Origin: Hevea brasiliensis
Lineage: Eukaryota; Streptophyta; Magnoliopsida; Malpighiales; Euphorbiaceae
NCBI RefSeq assembly: GCF_030052815.1
Contig: NC_079502.1
Span: forward strand, 1,798,001-1,862,000
Direction: 5' to 3'
DNA length: 64,000 bases
Shown: in pieces, positions 48,407 through 61,534 of the stretch
Layout of the letters: each line of letters starts with the position of its first letter
Numbering within the stretch: position 1 is the first letter of the stretch
The notes under the pieces: generated by a model
What the model saw: only the letters and a program-made list of their open reading frames with translations
The model's database searches: none
Told to the model about the DNA's origin: nothing
Translations under genes and position numbers: made by a program

Positions 48407-51400
48407 AAGGCAGATGCAGCAGTCAAGCATGGTTCTAAATTGCGGTCTTCGATTTAGTACTGTATTAGTGTGATTTTATGGGTGATTGGTGCTAGTAATG
48501 CATGAGTAGTTGTTGTTATATGGAATTTGAGTGGAACAAATAAATAAAAGATTCCGTCCCAAAAGGGGCCTCTAAACAATTAATGTGTAATATAACAAAT
48601 ATTATTTTTGCATTAATCATGAAGGAAACTGTGGTGCATTTACAGATTGTATCATGAATGAAGTCCAAAAGAACCATGTTTAGATGAAGCTCTTTATAAA
48701 CAAGAACTATATACTTGATGTGCCAAATTTCAACAAGCTTCTCAACCATGCAAAAAAAATCCATTAATTATGCCATTGAGCAATTAACACCACTATTCAA
48801 TCTCATCTACCCAAAATTTGAGCCTCATCTAAATTCAAGAAGGATTCGAAAAGGATACAGAAGATAAACACACTTTGATAAATAAATATGCATGTGCTAG
48901 TAATATCTTCCAGAAATCCTTGAAAATCAAAATTAAACAAAACATAATCATATTCCTTTCATTTCCTTAGTATTCAGAAGAAGCAAATAATGGAGGATCA
49001 GAAAAGGAATTTTTTCCTGAATAATAAATTGTCTATTATCCTGATTAAGATCCTTTTTCTACTATTGATTTCTTTTTCCGTGATAAGTAAAACAAGAAGG
49101 AATCAATAATCTATAACAACCAAAGCATCAACAAAAAGTAACCCATTATAGCAATCGAGGAAATTTTCCTTGTCTTTCAAAGACTAGCTTATGACAAAAC
49201 TTTCCCCTTTTTCTCTTGAAAAGCAAACCAAAAAGCAATAACAAAAATTTTTTACCATTCTGAGGATCATAGCATCAATTTTTATGGCGAATTCATTAGA
49301 AGAAGAAGAAGAGGCACGACCCAGTTCAGCTCATTATTGGCAGGTTAAAATGATCCTTGCAAATTACTACACATGAACTGGAAGTCACTGAGAAGCAGAA
49401 GGGTACAAACAAAAGTGCCTCAAGCTGATAAAACATTTTCCAATACGTGAATGAATAGACAGCCCACCTATTTTCTATCCAGTACACCATTGCAGCTTAT
49501 GCACCATATTGATTCCGTATAATAAAATTGAGCAACAAAAAAATAACTAAAATCATCCATCAATCCAAGAGAGAATAAAATGATGGCCACAAAGCACAGG
49601 GACAGAAATCCACATTGAGAAATATCACAGAACACATGGAGGACACAAATGCTTTGATTTTGATTTTGATTATTTCAAAGCAATCCCGCAGACAGTTGCT
49701 TTGGTCTCTTTTCTTGAGGAAGAAATTTCAGCAAACTCAAACTTATTTCAGAATTCCTTTCACAAAAGCGTTCGCTTAGCATATGAATGGGTCAAGCAGC
49801 TAACGCAACCAATGTTTGAATCCCATAAAGATGCGTGGAGTCACATAGAAATCCTGGATTAATTAAGTGACTAAAATTAATTAATTACTAACAATTTAAT
49901 TTATAAACAAGTTCAAAATGAAAATTTCAGATTAGATTCACTGTTTTTGGTATTTGAATTTCTACAAATATTTAAATGTATAAAAATTACAAAAAGAAAA
50001 AATAGCAAAGAAAGATAAAACATCGTATCAAAATCATTATCAAATAATTTATAAAAATCATAGTTTATCACGCTACTATTATGGATCAGAGACTGATCTA
50101 CACTGTTTTTTTTGAAATTAAATTTGAGTGTGAGGGAACGTATTAAGATTTCACATTACTTTGGGATTAAACATTACAAGATCCCACCTATGTCCCTTTT
50201 AATTAGGCTGAACCACAAGCTAAAAAGATCTGATCAACTCAGCAACAGCAAAACTATCTTTGAATTCAAGCCAGAGATGAAATGTAGCAAATGAATATAT
50301 AAAATTGAAGAAACTTAAGAATTAATGCTTGGATTTCTTTTTTTTTTTTTAATTATCATTTAGCCTGAATTGGCTGAAGCTGGCGTCTGCAAAATTTGAC
50401 TGGACTTTTGGCAATGAAGATTCATACTTGGACGCGGGTTCTGGTGGGTAATAACAATAATATAAAATAGAAATGCTTGCTGAGTATAAACAGATACTCA
50501 AATAAACATCATTTTTTTTTTAATTGTTTCAATTTTAATATTAAACAGACGCGTAGTATATAAATATAATCCGACTTAAATATTTCCTATTAACGATAAT
50601 ATTGGGGTGGCTGCCCGTCCAGCCACCGATGATCCATCACTGCTAAAAAAAATGATCGTTGAATAGATTGCAATAATTGGATTCATGATGTTGATTTTCA
50701 CTGATGAATCAGTACATTGACTGAAAGCATAAAAACAGAGGGACAAGTATCCATCATCAAAATGAAAAATGGTTACCACAACTAATTTCTTAGAACAATC
50801 CAAGAAAAGGGTTAGGATCAGAAAACAATAGCTGGTCACCGTCATAATTTGAATTCAATATCTTGCAGTTCTAAAAATCGCATTAATATCATTAAAAAAA
50901 ATACAAATCTATGAATTCTCTTTTGTCTTTGTAAAGAAAACTGGAAAATGACTCATGGAATGCAATATTCTTCTGTTCAAATTGGACAAAGCTAGGCCAG
51001 TACACAACTAGTTTGATTTCGATAGCAAGGTTGCTGAGGTCACTAATGAAGCAAATTTGTAAAAATATCAAGAGGAAATGATAGAACTTCTATTTAATTG
51101 CTAAGTATAGACGCAAGTGATGCCATTAGGGGTGCCTGCGATCAATTTTATGTTGAAGTTAGTGATGTGGGAGAACTCGGACTGTAAGATTTCTTTTTCA
51201 ATTATTTAATATGAATTATATTAATTTCACATTTTTCAACTATTTTTTTAATAATTAAAAACCTAATTTATGTATTAGCTAGGCAAATTAATTTTCTTTT
51301 TGTATAGCACTAGGCTACAGGCTGGTTGTAGATAATTTAATTAGCTAATTATTTGACCATAAGATTTAGTTAATGCATCATTAATTTCTTCACTTAATTG

Positions 51401-51460
51401 GCTGGTGAAACTTTAATGCATAAATAATTCTATTATTTTTTATGTTTAACTCACGTTAAG

Positions 51461-51900
51461 ATCTTATTTGACAGTACTAATTATTTTAGTAACTGTCAAT
51501 TATTTTATTAACGATGGACGGCGAAAACATTATGTTGGGCTTACATTGACACTGAGAGATGAAATCTAGCTGAGCGAAATCAACAGAGAAATAAAATGGA
51601 GTATCTAACAACATATCTTCATAAACAGAGAACTACGAGATCCTACCATTAATTATTATATATTAGCTATTAGTAGTCAATTATTTATATAATAATTTAA
51701 AAGATAAATATTCGATAAAAATAGCTATTGAATTAATTATTAAATGTAAAATTGTGGTCATAATTAAAATATTATCTTAACCTTTACAAGCTAATATAAA
51801 TACTATATCACTGAACAATATAAATAAGAGAAGTAGTCTTTTGATCCTAATCAAAATACTAAACACTATCTTAAAAAATATTATAAAATCTAATTAAAAT
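51461..51900. repeat. AT-rich MITE-like copy 1
   Basis: Shares words with copies at 54703-55060 and 56686-56905: TTGACAGTACTAATTATTTT, CGATAAAAATAGCTATT, TTAACCTTTA, AATAAGAGAAGTAGTC and ATCAAAAT. It appears to be interrupted by about 120 bp of other sequence (from about 51510). Confidence 0.5.
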
Positions 51901-53324
51901 GAAAATTTAATTTGGAATATAATTTATAAAATTAATTTTCTTGGATTAAACGATCATTTTAGTCTACACCCCTTGAGTGCACAGGGGGATACCCTAGCTA
52001 GAGATAAAGAAGAGAGTGGGAGACCAATATAAGATACACAAGATTTGCATTGATGTGATTATCTTTTTAGAAATTAGAAATGATAATTTTTTTTATTTGA
52101 TATGTTAATTTCATTTGAATTTATTTTACTTAATGCAATAATTCGTTTCAATTTATATTTAATTTAAAATAATTCTAATATTAATAATTCGTAAATTAGA
52201 TAATTAATTCAATAAATCATGTCATAATTCGATTTAAATTTAATTTATTTATGATTTATTCGTCAATTTAAATTTTAATATTTAAAAATTATATTTTAAA
52301 TATTTATAAGTACTTTCATCTCATAAATTAATTCAAAACCATTTTTATGTAGATAATTTTCAAATTATAAATGCAAATGATTAATTAGTTTAAAAAATGA
52401 CAATACTTGAGCATGAATGATTTAAACTAAAGCAGTTTTCATTCACATCTAAAAAAATTTTAATGTAATTTTAGCAGGAAATTAAGAAAGTGAAAATTCG
52501 ATATCTATATATACAGATGAATAATATATTTTTAGCCATTAAATTAAATTAATTTAGACAATTTTAGTTCATTTTAAATTATAACTGATTTAAAATAAAA
52601 AAATAATAATAATCTTTGAATTGGGTGATTGCGAGTTAATTAGATTCGTTGGTCTTCAACCTACCTACAAATCCTACCCTATCATCTCAAGGCACTCAAT
52701 ATGTTTGTCCATATAATTAAATGCAGAACAAATTAATAAAAAGAGTTTTTTTTTTTCATAAGATTAGAAATTTGAGTATCAATTAGAATTAAGTGAAAAA
52801 AAAATATGACTAAACTATATCCACTGCTATAAAAAAAAAAAATTAATAACTCATAAAAAATGCAATAGAATTAAAAATTTTAATTAATTTATAATAAAAA
52901 GAGAAATTTTTGAAGAATGGGGATATGATTTTTTTAGCTTAGATAAAGATATTTTTTAGTAAATTTATGGGTATTAAGATTTTTTTTTTCAAGTAATTTT
53001 AAGAATATCTATCTTCTATTTTAATTTAATATGATTAAATTTTTTTAAATAATTATATATTTTTTTATCGATAGATAAAACACACGCACACACAAATCAG
53101 TGATAGAAACAAATCACTATTAAAATCATGACAATTTTAACAGAGTTATTGTTCCTATGTAACTTACATACACACACTTTATATTCGATGTGGGATCTCG
53201 AAAATAATCATAATTACTCTTAGCAAAATTCAAATCTAACATTTTCTTTATTAAGAGGAGGTTTTATAAAGTAATAAGAATTACTTTAATATATTTTCAA
53301 TTATTTTATAAGAATATAATGAGA

Positions 53325-53530
53325 GTATAAGGGTTTATTTGACATTATTGTTAAAATTATTATTAAAAATTTATTTTTTAAATATATTAATTAAAAAATA
53401 TTAAAAAATTTTAAAATTAAATTTAATAATTTTTAATCATAAAAATATTAAAATAATAAAAATATTTTTTAAATTATTTTTTTAATAATATTTAAAATAA
53501 TACTTTTATTAGAAAAATAATTTTAACTTT
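53325..53530. repeat. AT-rich MITE-like element
   Basis: A GGGTTTATTTGACATTATTG start followed by extremely AT-rich sequence (ATTATTAAAAATTTATTTT, TTAAAAAATATTAAAAAATT). Similar sequence occurs at about 5440-5520, 29690-29960, 34750-34880 and 35040-35180, suggesting a dispersed family. Low complexity limits certainty. Confidence 0.35.
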
Positions 53531-54702
53531 TCAATTACAATAAGATGGCAAATATTATACGGTTCTTTGAGGCCACATGGTCATTGACTCATTGCCCATT
53601 GTAGCCTCCTTTCTCAGTTGGTGACTTTGCGTTCAAATTCAAACCCACGTGCTCATTTTCAACAAAAATAAGATGATTTGAAAAAAATATATCAAATTAT
53701 TGAATAATGTATTCATTAAAACGTCTCTTTTTGTTTGGAATAAATTATGCATATCTAATCTTTGTTTATCTCATTATAGTTGAACATGAACTAATTAACT
53801 TTCTCTTTCTTTTATGGGTTATAGTCAAAGAGGCAATGACTAACAATAGTTGCATACAATAATATATTTTGAATCCCTTTTAACTTGGTGCACTCTATAA
53901 TAATATAGTTGGTTGTTTCTTTCAATGTCCTTCAAGGGTTTGATAAACTTTCCTTGTTAGCTAATATTTTAATTGTTCAATTTTTTATTTATTTAATTAA
54001 GACATAATAAATCAAGTATAACTTAAGAGTTACACAACATGAGAGTAATCCTTTTTTTTTTTTAAATTATAAAGTAAATAATATTAAAATAAATAAATGT
54101 AAAAACTCAAACTCGAAATCTCTTCATTTTTTGCATTTTAAAGATAGCAATGGTTACATATTTATACATCATAATGAAAGAAGATATATATTATACAGAG
54201 GTGAAGGGTTTGAAAACTTCAATATTTAATATTAATAAGGAATTGGATTAGTTCAAAGTTAAATAATAACAAAAAAAAAAGATTTAGATAATGATTTTAA
54301 TTATTAAAATTAATTTATTGTGGTTTATATTAAAGAAAATGAAAAAGTCAAATTTTATATTTTAAAAATTCAGTAATTATTAGTAATGTAATTTCCTCAG
54401 CACATTAATAGACTTTTTAGATGATAGATCATTCATGTTTTCTAAATTTAAATAGTTCTATTTTACCTAATCCAAGAGAACTTCAATCTTTGCTTTGGAA
54501 ATTTAGAGATGAAAATTCAAATTTACTCTAATTTAGTACCACTTTGTTTTAGCTTTTTAGGTTGAAGCATTCATAGTCTTTTTTTTTAATATGAAATTAC
54601 TTTTTTTAAAAAAATATTATTCACTGTTATATATATATATATTGTCTAGATTAAGTCAACCATACATAAAAAATATAAGATATACGGTGAAATTTATCTA
54701 TT

Positions 54703-55060
54703 AAGATCATGTTCAATAATATTAATTGTTATAGTAACTATTAGTTATTTTAATAACTATCGACTGTTTTACTAACTGTTAGTTGTTAGATATTAGTTAT
54801 TAATTATTACTTGTTTATATAGTACTTTAAAATAAAAATGTTCGATAAAAATAACTGTTAGATTAGTTGTTAAATATTAAAATAGTTATATTATTTTATT
54901 GATTTGATCAAAACGCTCTCTTAACATCTAAAAGTTAAAAAAAATAATTTTTAATAAATTACTCCCTTAACCTTTAAACACGAATAATATAAATAAAATA
55001 AAAATATTACTTTAAAAATTATTATTAAACAATATATAAATATATGTCACTGTATATTTA
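54703..55060. repeat. AT-rich MITE-like copy 2
   Basis: Begins ATCATGTTCAATAATATTAA. Contains CGATAAAAATAACTGTTA and AAAACGCTCTCTTAAC, matching copies 1 and 3. Confidence 0.5.
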
Positions 55061-55577
55061 TATATTAAAAAGGTTATCATCTCCTAACGTGAACCATAAT
55101 TTCAAAGAAAAGTACTCATGTACGAAATCAAATTTGGGTCAAAACCTACCCAAAATATATTTATATAATATGTTTTTTGTTTAAAACGTTTCCCACTACA
55201 ATTATTTTTCCAATCTTAATCATGAAGTCTGGGGATCTGGTTTTAGTCAAAATTTAATTTGAATTAGTGATTCTTATTTAAAGTATTATTAATTTCTCCT
55301 TGATTTAATAATTTTGATTTTTATTTTATAAATTAAATTCACTAATCTCTTAAATTTTACCATATAAATTTATTTTTACTTGAAATTTTCTATATGGTCC
55401 ACTTTATACGAAATCTTTGTTAATTTAATAGGCTAATTACTAGTTTACGTGACGTTTACGACGAAAAAAAAAGGCTGAGACTCCTCTAGAGTCTAGCCAT
55501 CTTGTTCACAGCCGCCTCTCAAACATCACACCATATTTTTCTTGCTTTTAATAGCTCTCCATTAGCAGCCACTTAGC

Positions 55578-55580
<3 letters not shown>

Positions 55581-55608
<28 letters not shown>
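55581..55608 (+). repeat. (TC)14 microsatellite in the WRKY75 leader
   Basis: Perfect TC repeat ending 36 bp before the WRKY75 start codon. The leader is pyrimidine-rich throughout. Confidence 0.95.
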
Positions 55609-55611
<3 letters not shown>

Positions 55612-55643
55612 GTCTCCTCTTCTTCCTCCTTACAACGTCTCCA

Positions 55644-56366
55644 ATGGAGAATAATTTTACATCATTTTTTCCCCTTTCATCTTCTGCAGCAGCAACAACC
55701 ACGTCACTAAACATGGGCAGTTATCATGGTTTTACAGATTATTTTCAAGCTAAGGAGGAAAATGGATTCTCGGGTTTGATCCAGGAGACTGAAGATCATC
55801 ATCATCATGCTGTGGTGGGTGGTTTAAATGGTAACAATACCAGCAATAATAATAGCAATTTGTCTTCTTCTCAGAATAAAAGCTTTACTGATGGGTCTGA
55901 AAATGAAGAGAAATTATTATTAGGGACGAAGAAGAAGGGTTCTGAGAAGAAGATAAGAAAGCCAAGATATGCTTTTCAAACAAGGAGCCAAGTTGATATT
56001 CTTGATGATGGATACAGATGGAGAAAATATGGTCAGAAGGCTGTCAAGAACAATAAATTTCCGAGGTCAGTAACTTTTTGTTCCCTCTCTTATCATATAT
56101 ATATATATATATACATATTTTTTTTCTTCCATCTTTATAATATAATGATCTAGTTATTGGGAAAAAAAAATGATATATTTATTCAAAATAGAATAGAAAG
56201 ATTGATGAATGAAACTCCATTGCAACAAGTAGTTGCATTGGTTATGTACACGTTCTTTCACTTTTACAAACATAATTAAGGTGTTTTCAATAATTAATAA
56301 AAGGATTAATCTTAATGCAGTGATAAATTAAAGTTAATTTCTTTTAAATTACAATTATAGGCTGTG

Positions 56367-56436
<70 letters not shown>

Positions 56437-57347
56437 TGCACAAAAGCTTTAGCCGATGTATGTATATGTGTAATATCCTCTTTAATTAGGATTAGCCAGC
56501 TACTTCAAACATTGATAGAATCTATATAATTAAAACTTTCTCAAAAATTCATTTGATCACCTTGCTAAAATTGCTCTTTGGAAATAGAAATAAATTATTG
56601 TCAACAGCATAAACTATTTTTAAGTATCCTATCTCCATTGGGTATGTGCATGTGAATAATATGCCCCTTATAAAAACATAGGTCCTATTCGGCAATATTA
56701 ACTATTTTATAAAATTAGTTGTCAGCTTAGCTGTTAAATATAAAAAACAGTGGTATTATCTTATTAATATTAATCAAAACACTCACTCAAATTTTTTATG
56801 AATCACTTCCTTAACCTTTAAATATTATGCCACTGAACTCTATAAATAAGAGAGGTAGTCAAAATATTAAATGCTACTATTGCTAAGCAACACCTTAATT
56901 TTGAGTTAGCTTTTGAGAGATGAAACGCTCAATCCATTTTCTTATCATCTATGAATCCATTATTGGTAATAATTTGATTCTTCTCATTCATGTTTGTAGT
57001 TGTAAACATGAACAAGTACTCAACTATCTTCTAGATTAACTTAGTGTTTTGAGTTTCAACCATATGATATGATGTAGCTTATATAATAATTAAGCTAAAT
57101 TAATTGACCTTAATTTACAGTTAGTATTAATTACTAACAAATTTGTTTCTTGTTTACAACTTGTAGAAGCTATTACCGGTGTACTCATCAAGGTTGCAAT
57201 GTGAAAAAGCAAGTTCAAAGATTGACAAGAGATGAAGGAATTGTTGTGACAACTTATGAAGGAATGCATTCTCATCCAATTGAAAAGTCCACCGATAACT
57301 TTGAGCATATCTTAAGCCAAATGCAAATCTACACTACTTCCTTTTAA
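55644..57347 (+). CDS. WRKY75: WRKY75-type transcription factor (group IIc)
   Basis: Two exons: 55644-56065 and 57167-57347. They join to 603 bp, 200 aa, with a GT-AG intron of 1.1 kb splitting the Arg codon of KFPR|SYYRC, the conserved WRKY intron position. The WRKY domain has WRKYGQK (126-132) and a C-X4-C-X23-H-X-H zinc finger (Cys146, Cys151, His175, His177). The [20 protein letters not shown] lead-in and [15 protein letters not shown] tail identify the WRKY75 clade. WRKY factors bind the W-box TTGAC(C/T). WRKY75 is known for roles in phosphate starvation, root hair growth, leaf senescence and defence. The N-terminus is Ser/Asn-rich with a His run (DHHHH). The intron holds an (AT)33 run and a MITE-like copy. 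Confidence 0.96.
56369..56434. repeat. (AT)33 microsatellite in the WRKY75 intron
   Basis: 66 bp of uninterrupted AT, likely highly polymorphic. Another short TA run sits near 56094-56112 just after the donor. Confidence 0.95.
56686..56905. repeat. AT-rich MITE-like copy 3, inside the WRKY75 intron
   Basis: Begins GGTCCTATTCGGCAATATTA. Contains AGTTGTCAGCTTAGCTGTTA, TCAAAACACTC, CTTAACCTTTAAATAT and AATAAGAGAGGTAGTC. These align with copies 1 and 2. Confidence 0.5.
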
Positions 57348-57889
57348 TTAAACAAGTTCCCTCTCCTCTCCTATACAAGAATTAACATTCAATTTTAGTT
57401 TCTTGTACATTGTTATTTACTCGTGAGTGCACTTCCAATATAAAGTCCAAAAAATAAATAATGCAATACCTTATTATTTTACTATCATTAAGCTAGTGCG
57501 TAGCTCGAGGAGTAATTGATTAAATGTTTACTTTATATATATATATTCAAAACTTTATGTTTTATTTTTTAATATGTAATTTTAATTATATACATAAGAT
57601 TTGCTTGCACAATCATAGCTAATAAGTGACAAAATTATATCTTCACCTCTATATTTCGTGGCGTTGAATGGGATTCTTCAATCTTTGCCTGCTCAATTCT
57701 TTCATCAATGCGTCCGTTTTCTATTTGGGCCACTTCTACAGAATAAAGCAAACTTTTAGCCCAATGGGCAATTGCACAAATCCATATGTAATTGGAGATT
57801 AAGGCTTCGTTTGGAAAATTACTTCAAAAAATAATTTAATTTATATTAAAATTAAATATTTTTTAAAAAATATTTCTACATTGTTTCAA
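57348..57889. other. WRKY75 3' flank
   Basis: 3' UTR and spacer between WRKY75 and the LINE remnant. A GGCTTCGTTTGG motif at 57803-57814 resembles the start of a common plant MITE. No gene seen. Confidence 0.5.
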
Positions 57890-59313
57890 ATTCACTCAAT
57901 GCCAATTTGGAGAAGAATCAATAGTGTGCGTGCTAATTTTTTGCTGGTCTGCTGGTCGAAGTATTTGCTTTTGGATTGATTTGTGACTTCTAGTTAAAGG
58001 TAATTTGGTTGAGAAAACTATTAGGGAGGTTCTCTCGTTTTTATTAGAGAAGAAGATTGTTGATTTTGTGGTTGGAGGGTGTTGTTGGAATTGGGCAGTG
58101 TTGAGAGATTATCTTCTAATAGATTTTTTAGCTCTTATTACTGCAATTCCTCTTCCCAACAATAATCTTGGTCCATACAAGGTGTACTGGGCTGAGTCGT
58201 GTTTGGTTTTTTTCTTTATTAAGTCTACTTACTCTGTTTTATATGGTGATAGTTGGAATGTTAGAAGTGTTGTCTGGGATTTAATTTGGAAATGAAAAGG
58301 ACCTCAGCGAATAAGGTCTTTTTTCTTGTTGATTATGTATAATGCTTTGCTTATTAATATGGAGAAGGTGAGAAGGCATATTGATTCTATGGAGGTTTGC
58401 CCTGTTTGTATGTTCATTTTGAATCTATTTTGCATGTGCTCAGAGATTGTGTGGTTGCTAATTCCTTATATCGGGTTCTTGTTCCTTTGCATAAATGGGA
58501 CGAGTTTAAGTCGGCTAATGTTTTGGTGAAGGATTGGATGGAGAGTAATTTGGGCTGTAAGTGAGTTGAGTTGGGATAGTGTTCATTGAAACATTTTTTT
58601 TGGAACTGGGTGCTGTGGAAAAGATGGAATGATGTGATTTTTAATCAAGAAGTCCTTCCTTCTAATCCTATTATTTAGGAAGTGGTGGATCGTTATAAGG
58701 AAGTTTTGTTTGTGGAGAAATCTTTGTTGGTGAATGATATTTCTCTTCTAAAGAATCAACAATGGATTACCTGGTCTCCTCCCCTTTCTTCTTTTTCAAA
58801 CTTAATATTGATGGGTCTGTTAAATCCCACTTGAATTTAGCGTATGGGGGTGGTCTCATCCAAGATGACTTGGGATTGTGACAGAAGGGTTTCATGGGTT
58901 TGTTTGGGCGTTATTCAGTTTTGGAGGCTATGTTGTGGGCTATTCTCCATGGTCCAAGATTGGCTTGGGAGCTAGGCATTTATCGTCTGTATCTGGAATG
59001 TGATAACCAGCTAGCTGGTACAATCCTTAGGAAGCAATGTGAGGTGTCTGCATCTGTCATATCTCTTTTTCTTCATATTCTTAATTTGGTTAAAAAGAAT
59101 TGAATTATTAAGATCAGCCATATATATCGAGAGGCTAATTCTTGTGCTGATTTGCTCGCGGATTTGGCTTCGTCGCTCCCATTGGAGATTGTCATTCACG
59201 AGGATCCACCTGCTGCTTTTATTCCTTTGCTAAGTACTGATGTGAAAGGTGTGGCTCAAGTTATATTAGTGTAGTTTTAGTTTTTTTTTTTCTCTTAATA
59301 AAAAAAAAAAAAA
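57890..59313 (+). mobile_element. LINE retrotransposon tail (zf-RVT and RNase H)
   Basis: A decayed 3' part of a plant L1-type LINE. The region ahead of the zinc finger reads WNWAVLRDYLL, AAIPLP-like TAIPLPNNNLGPYKVYW and IKSTYSVLYG. Next come the zf-RVT part (KGPQRIRSFF...VRRHIDSMEVCPVC, about 58291-58420) and an RNase H domain (GGGLIQDDLG near 58849, LAWELGIYRLYLECDNQ near 58960-59010, then YREANSCADLLADLAS near 59120-59170). It is broken by stops and frame changes, for example near 58294 and 59101. A terminal A-run at 59300-59313 marks the 3' end. The 5' part (endonuclease, RT core) is missing, as expected for 5'-truncated LINE insertions. Target-site duplication was not found. Confidence 0.87.
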
Positions 59314-61534
59314 TTCATTTGCACACACTTAATGCTTCACTTCATAACGTCTCGCCTTTGCTGCTTCATTTTTTTTTTTAAATTTAAATTTATATTACGT
59401 CACATGAGCATCTTATTTTATTTATTTATTTTATTGGTTCCCTATGCAATACCCGTGACCTGCTGAAACAAAGCGCGTGTTTCATTTTGCACCCCGTAAA
59501 TCCAAATCGTCAAGTAAAACGTTGTTCTTCTGCTTGCCTCCACTCAAAATCTCATAATATTTATGCTTTTTTCATTTTCTTAATTAAAAATATTTATATT
59601 GTGAATACTTATTATAAATAATATCATAATAATTATAAATAAATATAAAAATAATATTTTTTTTTTATAATTTATCTATAAATACAAAAATAAATAATAA
59701 AAATAAATATGATATACTTCATAATTTTGATTTATATATTGAAAGTATATATATCAATTCAAATTGTTTTTTTATTTCTATTTTAATTATTTTAAACTAT
59801 TTTACTATTATTATTATTGTTTTATATTATTTTTTTTGTGGTAAAGTATGAGCCACTGTTCTAACAATAATGTTAGATTATTTTATCTTATTTATATACA
59901 TATTATCCAGAGTAATTTCGTGTTATAACAATGAGAGATTAAATTTAATTAGTTATTGAAAATTATATTTAATTTTAAAATAGTCAGGATTATTTTATAT
60001 TATTTATTTTTTTTTAAAATAATTTAATTATTAAAAATAAATTCTTTTAAATTTTTACAAATATATCTTGAATAAATTCTTTTAAATTTTTATAAATATA
60101 ACTTGAAAATTTTTGACATATTTTCAATTAGTTGAATTTTTTGAATTAAAAGGAACGATGAATACACCTTTAAATTTTTATTTAGCTGTTTCATTTTATT
60201 AATAAAAAATTTTGAATTTCTATTGATTTATTTTAATTTTAAATTATTTAAGGGTTTATATATAAATTTAATTTATTTTTTTTACTATTTTAATCTATTA
60301 TTTCAATTTTCATTGTTCTTAATTATTTAATTTGCATTTATTATTATTATTGTTATTATTATTATTATTGTCTTTCTTAAATCAATTTTAAGATGAATTT
60401 CTTTTATGGAAAAATTAATTTTACTTTATACACTGACATTTTATTAATGAAATATCAGACTTCCATCTCATTATAAAAACAAATTGTTGATAATTTTAAC
60501 AAAATTTCTGGTGCTATTTTTTTTTTTATAAACACTACTTTAAAATAATAAGTTTTTATTGACATTTATAATATTATAATAATTATTATTATTAATAAAA
60601 TTATTGTTGTTATTATTGTTTTTAAAAAATATTTTTTTATATAAAAATATCCATAGACTTTTTTTAATGTCTCTTTAGAATTATTAATTTATTAAATATG
60701 TAAATTCAACTTACAAGTAATAATTAAATTTGATTTACTCTGATGTACTTTATACAATATTTAATTTATTTTTTAATAATAAAAAATAATTTTTAAACAA
60801 TTGCATATACATTTTTTTTATAAACTAAACCTATATATTACCATAAAAATAATGTTAGGCTTTTTTTAGATGGATTAATTATTCTTTTAAAATCTATATT
60901 TCTATTATCTTCTTTTATTATTATACTATGCAATTCTTTAGAAAAATTATGTAATTATATATTTTTATTATTAAATTATATAAATACTATATTATGCATA
61001 TTAGTTGGTCTTAAACTAAACATTTGTAATGTAGTGGTGACTAAAATTTTGTTTTAATTGAATTAAATAAATAATTTTATTTAAACAATATAAGTATAGT
61101 ATTTTATATTATTATAAAAATAGAATTAGATATGTTTTTAATATAATATTTTTCTATTTATCAATTTATTTTGAAAATATTTTACTTATTAACTATATTA
61201 TATTAATATGATAAATATAAGAAAAATAATACCAGCATGGCCCAGCCCAGGTTTTTAAAGCTTGTGTTAGTTACCTAACCCGCTGATAGGGTTTTTGCGT
61301 TCCTAGGCCAAGGGGCAACGGGGCTCTACTCGATTCCCAGTTCCTCACCGAAGCCAGGCAAGAAGTCAAAAACCCATTCGAACACACACACACACAGAGA
61401 ATCCTTTTCTTCACCAATTTCCTATTTAGAGACTTGGCTGATGCTTAATAGCTGCGATGTGGAGTGATTTTTATGGGCTATAGATATAATTGATATTGTA
61501 TCAATCGATTTTCTTACAAGAAGAATCACTGGCC
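59314..61534. other. AT-rich spacer and leader of the DUF1664 gene
   Basis: Extremely AT-rich from about 59560 to 61230 with no coding signal. From about 61240 composition becomes balanced, and a short CA repeat (61384-61395) lies in the probable promoter or 5' UTR of the DUF1664 gene. Confidence 0.5.

Larger units (their letters stand above)
48407..55643. other. 7-kb gene-poor AT-rich region (WRKY75 upstream)
   Basis: No gene recognised. Contains copies of an AT-rich MITE-like family (51461-51900, 54703-55060), another AT-rich repeat (53325-53530) and a stretch near 53190-53200 with CGATGTGGGATC, a word seen in plant repeats. The open frames at 48516-48764 and 50576-50845 have no domain. 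A W-box core (TTGAC) lies near 53584. The right end is the WRKY75 promoter. Confidence 0.5.
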
